A stretch of DNA of 64,000 bases. Source: JAVVHH01 sp963835135 (GTDB taxonomy: Bacteria > Pseudomonadota > Alphaproteobacteria > Acetobacterales > Acetobacteraceae). Every line of letters begins with the position of its first letter. Position 1 is the first letter of the stretch. The DNA lies in assembly GCA_963835135.1 (NCBI GenBank), contig CAWIEF010000002.1, positions 496,001-560,000 on the forward strand, given 5' to 3'. A model generated the notes under the pieces. It was not told where the DNA came from. It searched no databases and saw nothing but the letters and a program-made list of their open reading frames with translations. A program made the position numbers and the translations under genes. This document shows positions 55,250 to 64,000 of the stretch, one piece after another.

Positions 55250-58200
55250 ATGCGGAGTTGCACATCCTGCGGAGCCGCCCTTCCGGACGGCGCACTCTTC
55301 TGTCCCTCCTGTGGATCACGGGTCGGCGCGCCCGAACGCGACGCCGTCATGCGGACCGAGCGCAAGATCGTCACCGTCCTGTTCGCCGACATCAAGAGCT
55401 CGATCGACATCGTTGCGTTCAACGACCCGGAGCAGGCCGGCGACGTCCTGACCGACGTCGTGCGCGAAATGAGCGCCGCCGTTCGCGCCTATGGCGGCGT
55501 CGTCAACCAGATCCTGGGCGACGGCATCATGGCGCTGTTCGGGGCGCCGGTCGCGATCGAGGAACACGCCGCCCAGGCCTGCCGCGCTGCGCTGGCGATG
55601 CGCTCCGGCGTGCAGGAGAAGCTCAAAGGCCAGGTCCATGTCCGCGTTGGCATCGGCTCGGGCGAAGTCGTCGTCCGCGCCCAGGCCGGCGACGTCACCC
55701 TGCATTACGGGGCGACGGGCGAAGCGGTGCATCTCGCCTCGCGCATGGAGCAGATCGCCGCCCCCGACCAGATCGTGCTGACGCCCGCAACGCTGGCGCA
55801 GACCGGCGGGTTGGCGACGGTCCGTTCGCTCGGCCCGGTGTCCATCAAAGGTCTGGAGCGAAGGCTCGAGGTGTTCGAGCTGCTCGGCATTGCCGAACGC
55901 CGCGCTCGCCCGCTGCGTCGCACCGTCGGAAGCGCCAGCTTCGTCGGCCGCGAGTCGGAGCTGCGCGTGCTGCAGAGCGCGCTCGACAACGCGGCGTTGG
56001 GGCGCCCGCGCGCCGTATGCGTCATCGCCGAGGCCGGTCTCGGCAAGTCGCGCTTGGTCAATCAGTTCACCACCGAGCGCCTGCCGGAGGATTGGGCGAT
56101 GTCGGTGACCGAAGCGGTGCCGCACCGCCGGACCAGCTATGGCGCGGTCAGCGACCTGCTGCGCCGGGTCTTCCAGCTCGCCCCCGGCGATGACCGGCTG
56201 CTCCGGCAAGACAAGCTGCTGACCGGCATCGGCATGCGCGAGAGCGAGGCGGAGGAGCGCATTCTTCCAGGTTTGGTCGAGTTGCTCGGCCTGCCGCCGG
56301 TGCCGGGATGGAACACGCTCGAGCCGCGCGAACGCCGCGCCCGCAGCATCGCCGCGGCTGCGCAGTCGCTGCAGGCCGCGAGCCGCCGGCGGCCGATGGC
56401 GCTGATCGTCGAGGACGCGCATTGGCTCGATCCGGAGAGCGCCGAGTGCCTCCAGCGCCTCGGCGACGACGCGGACGGCTACCGGCTGTTGACGATCGCC
56501 ACCGAGCGGCCGCCTGAATCGACCTTCGCGGACGCATCGAACTGGATCGAATGCCGGCTGCCGGCGCTCGACGCGCGGGGCGCGCGTTCGCTGCTGGCTG
56601 GGCTGGTGCTGCCGGGGCCGGACGTGCCGGCGCTGGAGCGGCTGCTGATGGAGCATACACAAGGCAACCCGCTGTTCATCGAGGAGTGCCTTCAGGCGCT
56701 GGTCGAACTGGGCGAGCTCAAGCGCGTCGGCGAACGGTATCGCCTGGATCGGCCCGTCGAGGCTCTGCGCGTGCCGGCCTCCCTGCGGGCCTTGCTCGAC
56801 ACCCGCGTCGACCGGCTGCCTCATGTCGAGAAGGACGTGCTGCAGGCGGCCGCCGTGCTCGGGACGTCGGTGCGGAGCGATTTGCTTCGCCAGGTCGCCA
56901 ATGTCGACGCCGGCACGCTCGACCCGGTGCTTGCACGGCTCTGCGCCAGCGGCTTCCTCGTCGAGGTCGGGGCCGCCTCGAACGGCGCGAAGCGATACGG
57001 TTTCCGCCACGGGCTGATCCGCGAGACCGCCTACGACGGCATCTTGCGGCGCACCCGGATCCGGATGCACGGCGCCGTGCTCTCCGCCTTGGAGGCGCGC
57101 GGCGACGACAGTGAGGCCGACCTGTTGGCCGACCACGCTCACCGCGCCGAAGCCTGGGCGAAATCGGTGCACTATGCACGCCTGGCCGGCACCCGCGCGC
57201 TGGACCGCTACGCCAACCCTGAATCCGCCCGTTTCTTCCGCCAGGGCCTGGCGGCGGCGGAGCAATTAGCCGACGACGCGGAGCGGGAGAAACAGCAGCT
57301 CGATCTGCACATGCGCCTGCGTTGGCCCTTGTTCCGTCTGGGTCACGTCCGTGACCTGCTGCCACACCTGCACTGCGCCGCCGACCTCGCTGCGCGTTAC
57401 GACGACCACGTCCAGCTCGGGCAGACCTACACCCTGCAGAGCCATGGGTTCTGGCTGGCCGGCCAGCCAGAGCAGGCCGAAGCCGCGGCCCAGGCGGCCC
57501 GCGCGCTCGGCATCGCGCGAGGCGACGCCGACCTCGTGCGCCGTGCCCAGTTTCAGCTCGCGCTGGTCGATCTCACCAGCGGCCGGGGGCGGGCCGTCGT
57601 CGAGGGCCTCGAAGCCGTCGTGGATCATCTCGGGCCGGACCCGCCGCTGGCCGGGCGGTACGCCATGGACAAGGACCTGGCCATCACGTCCCTGAGCTAC
57701 ATCGCGCGCGCCCACGCCTCCTCCGGCGATTTCGCCTCCGCCCATCACGCGCTCCAGCGCGCGACGGAGGCGGCCCGCTCGCTCAACCGGCAGCAGGCGT
57801 GGATCTATGTCCACATCGCGCACGGCGTTCTGCTGCTGTCGGAAGGCCGGCCTCACCAAGCCCTGGGTCACCTTGAGGCGGCCCATGCCACGTGCGTCGC
57901 CACCGACATCAGGCTGCTTCGGCCGGTTGCGGCCGGGTTCCTCGCGCTGGCCTATTCGGAGTTCTGGGCGGCGCGAACAGGGTGTCGAGACGGCGCGAAC
58001 GGCGGTCGACGATGCGGACCGGATGGGCTTCCTCGCCCTGCAACCGCTCCGGCTCGCGATCCTGGCGCAGGCGCATCTGCTCTGCGACGCGCTGGATGAG
58101 GCGGTCGAGGCCGCCCGCAAGGCCGCCACTCTGGCGGCCGAGATCGGCGAACCCGGCGCCGGCGCATACGCCACCGGGCTGCGCGGCGAAATCGCGCTTC

Positions 58201-58361
58201 GGCGGGGCGAGCCGGCCGCAGCATCCACACTGTTCCGCGCGGGCCTCGAAGCTGCCGAGACCCTCGCGCTCACACCGCTCGCAGCCTCGATCCGCCAGCG
58301 TCTGTTCGACCCGGACAATCGCGCCCACCCCTGGCTGGACGGCGTCGCGCTGGCGCCTTGA
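55250..58361 (+). CDS. adenylate/guanylate cyclase-AAA ATPase-TPR regulator, apparent frameshift
   Basis: About 1036 residues in total. It has a Zn ribbon (C4, C7, C18, C21), a class III nucleotide cyclase domain (LFADIKSS, GDGIMALFG), an AAA/NB-ARC-like ATPase with Walker A AEAGLGKSR, then TPR-like helices. The frame from ATG 55250 ends early at 58099 in a Gly/Arg-rich tail. Good helical coding sequence instead continues in the next frame to 58361 (EQGVETARTAVDDADRMGF), so one extra C near 57980 in GCGGCGCGAAC probably breaks the gene. Sequencing error or true lesion cannot be told apart here. Confidence 0.75.
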
Positions 58362-58370
58362 GCCGGCTCG

Positions 58371-58823
58371 TCAGCGCGGTTTGCCGAAATCCAGCCGAGC
58401 CACGGCGTCCAGCGTTGCATGCAGTTCATGCGTTGCGGCGGCGCCGTATCGCGCCTCGAACGCCGCCTGCGCGGCGGCCCAGCAGATCCTCGCCTCCTCG
58501 AGCTTGGCCAGGCCACTCTCGGTGATCGTCAGGGTGCGCCCGCGCCGGTCGCGCGGATCGACCTGCATCGAAACGAGGCCCTCCCGCTCCAACGGCCGGA
58601 GATTGCGGCCCAGCGTCGTGCGGTCCAGCCCCATCCGCTTGGCCACGCCGATCAGGCTGCGCGGCCCATCGCCCGCCAGCACGTTCAGCAACGAATACTG
58701 CGTCGTCCGCAGCCCGGTCGACGCCAGATGTCCGTCGTACACCTGGCTGACATGCCGCGCCGCCCGGCGGACGGCGAAACAGGTACACACGAGCGGAGAC
58801 GTGTCAGACGTCGGATTGACCAT
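58371..58823 (-). CDS. MarR family transcriptional regulator
   Basis: A 150-residue regulator. The winged helix lies at about residues 35-105: TTQYSLLNVLAG, SLIGVAKRMGLDRTTLGRNLRPLE, then the wing VDPRDRRGRTLTITE. It ends 10 bases from the end of the cyclase gene and reads towards it. It probably responds to a phenolic or oxidative signal, as is common in the family. Confidence 0.9.
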   Translation of the reverse strand: MVNPTSDTSPLVCTCFAVRRAARHVSQVYDGHLASTGLRTTQYSLLNVLAGDGPRSLIGVAKRMGLDRTTLGRNLRPLEREGLVSMQVDPRDRRGRTLTITESGLAKLEEARICWAAAQAAFEARYGAAATHELHATLDAVARLDFGKPR

Positions 58824-58904
58824 CGATGGAGATGAAGACGAGGCGTTATGTGCGAAGGATAAGGTCCGGGGTCAAGCCGCCTTAGCGGCAACTCTGCCTA
58901 TATC

Positions 58905-58932
58905 TTGTGCAAAGACCCTGGCTGCCCCACCT
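58905..58932 (+). promoter_or_regulatory. RpoH-like promoter for hslVU
   Basis: A heat-shock-type promoter: -35 CTTGTG (58905-58910), 14-base spacer, -10 CCCCACCT (58925-58932), close to the sigma-32 pattern. The start codon at 58944 would be only a few bases after the transcript start, so the mRNA may be nearly leaderless. Confidence 0.55.
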
Positions 58933-58943
58933 ACGCTGTCACC

Positions 58944-59528
58944 ATGCAAGACAATAATTCACACGATCTCGTCGGCTGGCACGGGACGACCATCCTCTCG
59001 GTCCGCAAGGGCGGCGCCGTCGCCATGGCGGGCGATGGCCAGGTCACCCTCGGCCAGACCGTCATCAAGGGCAACGCGCGCAAGGTCCGCCGCATCGGCG
59101 CCGGCGGGGCCGTCCTGGCCGGTTTCGCCGGCGCGACCGCCGACGCGTTCACGCTGCTCGAGCGGCTCGAAGCCAAGCTCGAGCGCTTTCCCGGACAACT
59201 CGAGCGCGCCTGCGTCGAACTCGCCAAGGACTGGCGCACTGACCGCTACCTGCGCCGGCTCGAAGCGATGATGGCCGTGGCCGACGCTCAGCACAGCTAT
59301 ACGCTCACGGGCCAAGGCGACGTGCTCGAACCCGAAGACGGCGTCATCGCCATCGGCTCGGGCGGCAACTACGCTCTCGCGGCCGCCCGCGCGCTCATGA
59401 CCGTCGACGAACTCGGGGCGGAGGAGATCGCCCGCCGCTCGATGCGGATCGCCGGCGACATCTGCGTTTACACCAACCATTCCGTCATCGTGGAAACACT
59501 CGGCGGCACGCCGGAGATCACAGCATGA
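58944..59528 (+). CDS. hslV: HslV protease subunit
   Basis: A 194-residue ATP-dependent protease subunit (ClpQ). The active Thr is at residue 15 (GWHG then TTILSV), exposed after propeptide removal, followed by GDGQVTLG and the KGNARKVRRI region. ATG 58944 gives the correct N-terminus; an upstream in-frame start at 58905 would make an unlikely long propeptide. It overlaps hslU. Confidence 0.96.
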   Translation: MQDNNSHDLVGWHGTTILSVRKGGAVAMAGDGQVTLGQTVIKGNARKVRRIGAGGAVLAGFAGATADAFTLLERLEAKLERFPGQLERACVELAKDWRTDRYLRRLEAMMAVADAQHSYTLTGQGDVLEPEDGVIAIGSGGNYALAAARALMTVDELGAEEIARRSMRIAGDICVYTNHSVIVETLGGTPEITA

Positions 59529-60838
59529 TGGACGTCAAGACGTATTCCCCGCGCGAGATCGTCGGCGAGCTCGATCGCTTCATCGTGGGCCAAGGCGACG
59601 CCAAGCGCGCGGTCGCGATCGCCCTGCGCAACCGCTGGCGCCGGCAGCAACTGCCGAACGGCATGCGCGAAGAGGTGGTGCCGAAGAACATCCTGATGAT
59701 CGGCCCGACCGGCTGCGGCAAGACCGAGATCGCCCGCCGCCTGGCCCGGCTGGCCCAGGCCCCGTTCATCAAGATCGAAGCGACCAAGTTCACCGAGGTC
59801 GGCTATGTCGGCCGCGACGTCGACAGCATCGTGCGCGACCTCGTCGAGGCGAGCATCACCATGCTGCGCGACGCTGGCCGTAAGGACGTCCAGGCCAAGG
59901 CCGAGCAGGCCGCCGAGGATCGGCTGATCACCGCGCTGGTAGGCGAGGGCGCGTCCGCCGACACGCGGGGCAAGTTCCGCAAGATGCTCCGCGCGGGCGA
60001 GCTGGAGGACAAGGAGGTCGAGGTCGCCGTCGCCGACGCCGCGCCGGTGACGATGGAGATCCCCGGCATGCAGCCCGGTCAGATGGCCAATCTGGGCGAC
60101 ATGATGAAGGGCATGTTCGGCGGCCGCACGCAGAAGCGCCGCATGAGCGTGGCCGCCGCGCGGACCGCGCTGACCCGGGAGGAGAGTGACAAGCTGCTCG
60201 ACACCGATACGCTGACCAAGGATGCGGTCGAGCATGCCGAGCAGAATGGCATCGTGTTCATCGACGAGATCGACAAGGTCTGCGCCCGGTCCAGCGAGGG
60301 TGGCTTCCGCGGTGGCGACGTCTCGCGCGAGGGCGTGCAGCGGGACCTGCTGCCATTGATCGAGGGCACGACGGTCAGCACCAAATACGGCCCGGTCAAG
60401 ACCGACCACGTCCTGTTCATCGCATCCGGCGCGTTTCACTTGGCCAAGCCGGCCGATCTACTGCCGGAGTTGCAAGGGCGGCTGCCGATCCGGGTCGAGC
60501 TGGCGCCGCTGTCACGCGATGACCTGCGGCGTATCCTCACCGAGCCGGAGCACAGCTTGCTGAAGCAGTATTCCGCGCTGATGGGCACCGAGGGCGTCGC
60601 CTTGACCTTCGCCGACGACGCCGTGGACGCGTTGGCCGATTTAGCGGCAGATATCAACGATCGCGTCGAGAATATCGGCGCTCGTCGATTGGCCACTGTG
60701 ATGGAACGTTTGCTCGAAGAGATCAGCTTTACGGCGACGGATCGAAATGGAGACAAGATCACGGTCGATGCCGGATATGTGAATGACCGGGTTGCACCAC
60801 TCGCGGCGAAAAGTGATCTGTCCCGGTTCATCCTGTAG
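59525..60838 (+). CDS. hslU: HslU ATPase subunit
   Basis: A 437-residue AAA+ unfoldase partner of HslV. Walker A GPTGCGKTE, Walker B GIVFIDEIDKV, the EVGYVGRDV pore-loop region and the C-terminal sensor 2 (RRLATVME) are present. ATG 59525 overlaps the hslV stop by 4 bases; ATG 59528 directly after is an equal alternative. Confidence 0.96.
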   Translation: MMDVKTYSPREIVGELDRFIVGQGDAKRAVAIALRNRWRRQQLPNGMREEVVPKNILMIGPTGCGKTEIARRLARLAQAPFIKIEATKFTEVGYVGRDVDSIVRDLVEASITMLRDAGRKDVQAKAEQAAEDRLITALVGEGASADTRGKFRKMLRAGELEDKEVEVAVADAAPVTMEIPGMQPGQMANLGDMMKGMFGGRTQKRRMSVAAARTALTREESDKLLDTDTLTKDAVEHAEQNGIVFIDEIDKVCARSSEGGFRGGDVSREGVQRDLLPLIEGTTVSTKYGPVKTDHVLFIASGAFHLAKPADLLPELQGRLPIRVELAPLSRDDLRRILTEPEHSLLKQYSALMGTEGVALTFADDAVDALADLAADINDRVENIGARRLATVMERLLEEISFTATDRNGDKITVDAGYVNDRVAPLAAKSDLSRFIL

Positions 60839-60899
60839 CCGACCTGTGCTTCTCCTGTCATGGTCCGACCGTTCTCGGATTCGCATAGGAGATTTTCGA

Positions 60900-61346
60900 A
60901 TGCGCCTAAAGCTTGCAAGCGTTCTACTGTTGGCCGGTACGGTCGTGGGCTGCGCCAGCAACCCGCCGCCGCCGCCGATGGCCGCCGCCCCGGAGCCGAT
61001 GCCCGCCGCCGCCCCGCCCGCGCCGATGCCGCCGATGGCCGGCGTGTATCGTGGACCCGGCACCGCCCAGGGCAGCTCGGCCTGCCGTAACCCGCGCGGC
61101 ATGCAGAACGCGCGCGTTCGCGGCAACACGATCACCGTCGCCGGCCTTCGCGGCACGATCGGCCCCGACGGCACCGTGACCGGCCGCAACCTGTCAGGCA
61201 GCGTCATGGGCAACATGGCCGATGTCACCGTCAAGCGCGGCTCGTGCTCGTTCGAATACAAGATGACCAACGGGTCCGCCGCCAGCTCCAGCGCGCCGAT
61301 GGGCTCGATGCCGTCCGATAGCACGCCGAGCACCAGCGGCATGTAA
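60900..61346 (+). CDS. small lipoprotein, hypothetical
   Basis: A 148-residue protein with a lipoprotein signal ending LAGTVVGC and a Pro/Ala/Met-rich linker. A compact C-terminal domain follows (GTAQGSSACRNPRG, then NARVRGNTITVAGLRG). ATG 60900 has AGGAG at 8 bases. Function unknown. Confidence 0.7.
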   Translation: MRLKLASVLLLAGTVVGCASNPPPPPMAAAPEPMPAAAPPAPMPPMAGVYRGPGTAQGSSACRNPRGMQNARVRGNTITVAGLRGTIGPDGTVTGRNLSGSVMGNMADVTVKRGSCSFEYKMTNGSAASSSAPMGSMPSDSTPSTSGM

Positions 61347-61380
61347 CCGGCCGGTGGGCTTTGCAGCCCGCCACCAGATC

Positions 61381-61412
61381 AAACCCGCCGCCGCAAGGCT
61401 GGCGGGTTTTTT
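61381..61412 (+). terminator. Rho-independent terminator
   Basis: Stem AAACCCGCC (61381-61389) with GGCGGGTTT (61401-61409), followed by TTT and CTTCTT. It closes the hslVU/lipoprotein unit. Confidence 0.9.
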
Positions 61413-61450
61413 CTTCTTGATATCCCCGGCGCGGTCAGCACATCGGAGCC

Positions 61451-61903
61451 ATGCAGCAAGATCCCTTCGTCCTGCCCGAGGAGCCGACCGCGTCCGATGC
61501 TGTCTCAGCCATCGAGGCCGACCTGGACCTATTCGACGACTGGATGGACCGTTACGGATTCATCATCGACCTCGGCCGCAAGTTGCCGCCGTTCCCCTCT
61601 GAGTGGCAGGACGAGTCCCATCGCGTGCCGGGCTGCCAGAGCAAGGTCTGGATGGAGGCCGTCGTCCGCGATGGCCGCATGTTCCTCGCCGGCGGGTCGG
61701 ATGCGGCGATCGTTGCCGGCCTCGTCGCGCTGCTGCTCCGGGTCTATTCCGGCCGCGCGCCGGCGGAAGTGCTCGCGACTCCGCCTGACTTCCTCAAGGA
61801 GATGGGCCTGCTCGCCAACCTCTCGAGCAATCGCGGCAGCGGCATAGCCTCGATGGCGCAACGTATCCGCGACGCTGCCAACGCGCTCGCCGCCACGGCT
61901 TGA
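61451..61903 (+). CDS. sufE: cysteine desulfuration protein SufE
   Basis: A 150-residue SufE: it accepts sulfur from SufS for Fe-S cluster assembly. The acceptor Cys62 is in RVPGCQSKVW, with LPPFPSEWQDE before it. It overlaps the following MFS gene by 4 bases. Confidence 0.93.
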   Translation: MQQDPFVLPEEPTASDAVSAIEADLDLFDDWMDRYGFIIDLGRKLPPFPSEWQDESHRVPGCQSKVWMEAVVRDGRMFLAGGSDAAIVAGLVALLLRVYSGRAPAEVLATPPDFLKEMGLLANLSSNRGSGIASMAQRIRDAANALAATA

Positions 61904-63051
61904 GCGGGCAGGCCACACCCCTCTCGGACAGCACCCGGCTCGGTTTATTTCTGTCCTGCTTCTTCGCGGCGGGCGCCATCCTGACCGCCTATCTCCCGCT
62001 CTGGCTCGCCGACCGGGGCCTCGATGCCGCCCTGATCGGCACCGTGCTGGGACTGGCATCGCTGGCCCGGGTCGTCACGGTGCCGGCGTGGGGTTGGGCC
62101 GCGGACCGGCTCGGGCATCCCCGCGCTTCGCTGTTCGCGGCAGCGACGGTCGCCGCATGCTGCGCCTGGATGCTGACGATCGCACCCGGCACGCCGGCCA
62201 TCGCCATGTCCGTCGTGGCCGGCGGCATCGCGGCGTCGGCCCTCACCCCGCTGTGCGATGCGTTCACCCTCGCCTTCGCCGCCGCAGGCCGGCTGGAGTA
62301 TGGCCGCACCCGCGCCTGGGGCTCGGTGGCCTACATGCTGGCCACGGCTGCCGCCGGCGCCATGCTCGGCCGCTTCGGAAGCGCGGTCGTGCCGGGGTTG
62401 CTGACCGCGGGCTATGCCGCCGCAGCCCTCCTGACCGTCGCGCTGCCGCGGCCGCCCCCGAGCCGACCCGCGCCGCATCGTTTGGTCGTGGCCCCGCTCG
62501 GCCGCGCCTTCGGCGCCGCGTTGATCGCCACGGCGCTGACCCAGGGCTCGCATGCGGCCTATTACGCGTTCGCCAGCCTGCACTGGCGCGCCGCGGGGAT
62601 CGGCGATTCCGTGATCGGACTGCTGATCGCAGAAGGCATCGTCGCCGAGATCGCGCTCTTCCTGTGGGGCCGCCAGCTCGTCGATCGGCTCGGCCCGGCG
62701 CGGTTGACCGGCCTGGCCGCCTGCGCCTGCCTGCTGCGCTGGACGCTGACCGCGCTGTTCACCTGGGTCCCGTTGCTGGCAGCGATCCAGCTCCTCCACG
62801 CCGCGACATTCGCCTGCCAGCATCTCTCCAACATGCTGGTCCTGCGCACCGTCCCTGCGTCGCGCGCTGCCTTCGCGCAGACGGTGCTCGCGTCGATCGG
62901 CTTCTCCGCCCCGACCGGGATGATGATCTGGCTGGTCGGCCGGCTATACGGATCGTGGCACGGTTACGTGTTCCTGCTCATGGGCGCCGTCGGTGGAGCC
63001 GCACTCTTGGTCGTCCCGCGTTTACCGTTCCCAAAGAAAGTCCGGCTATAA
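61900..63051 (+). CDS. MFS transporter, HcaT/PPP-like
   Basis: A 383-residue MFS protein (LFLSCFFAAGAILTAYLPLWL, ASLARVVTVPAWGWAADRLG) of the 3-phenylpropionate-like group. The start is TTG 61900, overlapping the sufE stop, since no ATG lies near the expected N-terminus. Confidence 0.85.
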   Translation: MSGQATPLSDSTRLGLFLSCFFAAGAILTAYLPLWLADRGLDAALIGTVLGLASLARVVTVPAWGWAADRLGHPRASLFAAATVAACCAWMLTIAPGTPAIAMSVVAGGIAASALTPLCDAFTLAFAAAGRLEYGRTRAWGSVAYMLATAAAGAMLGRFGSAVVPGLLTAGYAAAALLTVALPRPPPSRPAPHRLVVAPLGRAFGAALIATALTQGSHAAYYAFASLHWRAAGIGDSVIGLLIAEGIVAEIALFLWGRQLVDRLGPARLTGLAACACLLRWTLTALFTWVPLLAAIQLLHAATFACQHLSNMLVLRTVPASRAAFAQTVLASIGFSAPTGMMIWLVGRLYGSWHGYVFLLMGAVGGAALLVVPRLPFPKKVRL

Positions 63052-63101
63052 CGATCGCCAGGGACTCAGGGGTTTTCTTGAAACTGGTAAACCGTCCGGC
63101 G

Positions 63102-64000
63102 ATGGACCGATCGCCCAAGCTGATGTCGCTGCAATACATCCGCGCGGTCGGCGCAATCATGGTCGTGTTGTGGCATACCGGTTGGACGCGGTCCTTTGTC
63201 GGGCAAAGCGGTGTCGATCTCTTCTTCATTGTCTCCGGCTTCGTCATGATGCTGGTGTCCGGGCGGGAACGCTCGCCGCTTCGGTTCGCCGTGTCGAGGT
63301 GGACACGCATCGTCCCGCTTTATTGGGCAGTGACCTTCGTGGCCGCTTTCCTGGACCATCCGCCCGCGACGAAGCTGATAACATCCCTGCTGTTCTGGCC
63401 CGCCAGTCCATACCCGGTCGTCATTCAAGGATGGAGCCTTAATCTCGAGATGGCCTACTACGCGTTGTTCGCCGTGGCACTCGTCGGACCGATACGATGG
63501 CGCGTCCCGATCCTCGCGGTGGCGATCGGTGTGCTCTGCGTTGTCCTGCCGGTGCTCCTTCCGCCCTCCCGGCCATTGCAGGCGTTGTCCGACCCGCTCG
63601 CGGTCGAATTCCTGGCGGGGGCTGCGCTTTACGTAGCCTGGGTCCGCGGCGCCGTGCCGGCCGGCGCGGGCGCTTGGCTTCTTCTCCTCGCCGGCGGGTT
63701 GGCACTCGGGGCGACACATTTCTTGGGGGGCGGGGCGGAAGGTTGGTTCCGCGTCGCCGCTTGGGGCATTCCGGCACTCGCGATCGTGACAGGCTGCCTC
63801 GGCATCGAGCGGAGCGGACACCTGCCCCGACTTCCGCTGCTCGGGGCGTTGGGCGAGGCCTCCTACTCCATTTATCTCACCCATGTCGTTGCGATGAGTT
63901 TCGTCGCTGGGCCGCTCCATAGGCTTTGGGCGCCGATTGCGGTCTCGATCGCGCTCCCCTACACATGCGCCATCGGGTGGGCCGTGTATCGCGGATTCGA
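63102..64000 (+). CDS. acyltransferase 3 family protein (partial, right edge)
   Basis: About 300 residues visible, cut by the window edge. It has several membrane helices and the motifs MSLQYIRAVGAIMVVLWHTGW (catalytic His), IVSGFVM and EASYSIYLTHVV of family 3 O-acyltransferases, which acylate sugars and other surface molecules. ATG 63102 is used; TTG 63078 with AGGGG upstream is possible. Confidence 0.85.
   Translation, partial: MDRSPKLMSLQYIRAVGAIMVVLWHTGWTRSFVGQSGVDLFFIVSGFVMMLVSGRERSPLRFAVSRWTRIVPLYWAVTFVAAFLDHPPATKLITSLLFWPASPYPVVIQGWSLNLEMAYYALFAVALVGPIRWRVPILAVAIGVLCVVLPVLLPPSRPLQALSDPLAVEFLAGAALYVAWVRGAVPAGAGAWLLLLAGGLALGATHFLGGGAEGWFRVAAWGIPALAIVTGCLGIERSGHLPRLPLLGALGEASYSIYLTHVVAMSFVAGPLHRLWAPIAVSIALPYTCAIGWAVYRGF

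Noticed and set aside
58905..58943. Earlier start for HslV (13 more codons)
   Set aside because: It would give an unusually long propeptide and would overlap the likely promoter.
1..64000. CRISPR arrays, rRNA genes and riboswitches
   Set aside because: No regularly spaced direct repeats, rRNA sequence or recognisable riboswitch core was seen.

Overview
The window is about 64 kb of GC-rich chromosomal DNA from a Gram-negative bacterium. Gene content suggests an alphaproteobacterium, perhaps in or near the Acetobacteraceae/Rhodospirillales: hslV-hslU, an alphaproteobacterial-type uracil-DNA glycosylase beside etfQO, ispE beside tRNA-Gln, a PEP-CTERM protein, DUF2934 and ChrA. This placement is an inference from gene content; no rRNA is present to settle it.

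0-23.4 kb is mostly intact metabolic and transport DNA. It opens with the tail of a sugar ABC transporter operon whose ATPase carries a pair of palindromic repeats at its 3' end. Next come an APC transporter, a PRISE-type reductase, a divergent LysR/SnoaL pair, and a divergent catabolic block: an alpha/beta-hydrolase-fold protein without its serine, asparaginase II and a CynX-type MFS on one strand, an MFS symporter and a lone xanthine-dehydrogenase-type large subunit on the other. A PEP-CTERM beta-propeller protein, a fetA-fetB-chrA operon, cytochrome b561, a DUF347 membrane protein, a LigC-type DNA ligase and a DapA-superfamily protein follow.

23.4-38.2 kb is an accessory, decaying region next to tRNA-Ser(GGA). 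It holds remnants of a GH51 arabinofuranosidase, DUF5681, IS6 and IS3 transposases, Dps, a VOC dioxygenase and an AraC regulator, all broken by frameshifts or stop codons. It also holds one intact IS6-family element, a second 43-bp copy of one end of that element that truncates a serine recombinase, a Kef-type antiporter, a 1045-residue beta-propeller protein and a winged-helix/NTPase/TPR regulator.

38.2-45.4 kb returns to core DNA (lepA) and then contains the most unusual locus: an exporter of the Bcr/CflA family, a divergent BTAD-like/TPR regulator, a DUF6065-like protein and a 26-codon peptide gene. The regulator/exporter intergenic region and the peptide leader share an exact 13-base motif, and a hairpin lies between the peptide and the DUF6065-like gene. 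This looks like a compact peptide-based system and is my main candidate for something undescribed.

46-64 kb is again mostly core DNA: a radical SAM protein, moaB, a lytic transglycosylase, a divergent uracil-DNA glycosylase, etfQO, a TPR protein, ispE, tRNA-Gln, a cyclase-ATPase regulator with an apparent frameshift, hslVU behind a heat-shock-like promoter, sufE, an MFS transporter and a truncated acyltransferase at the right edge.
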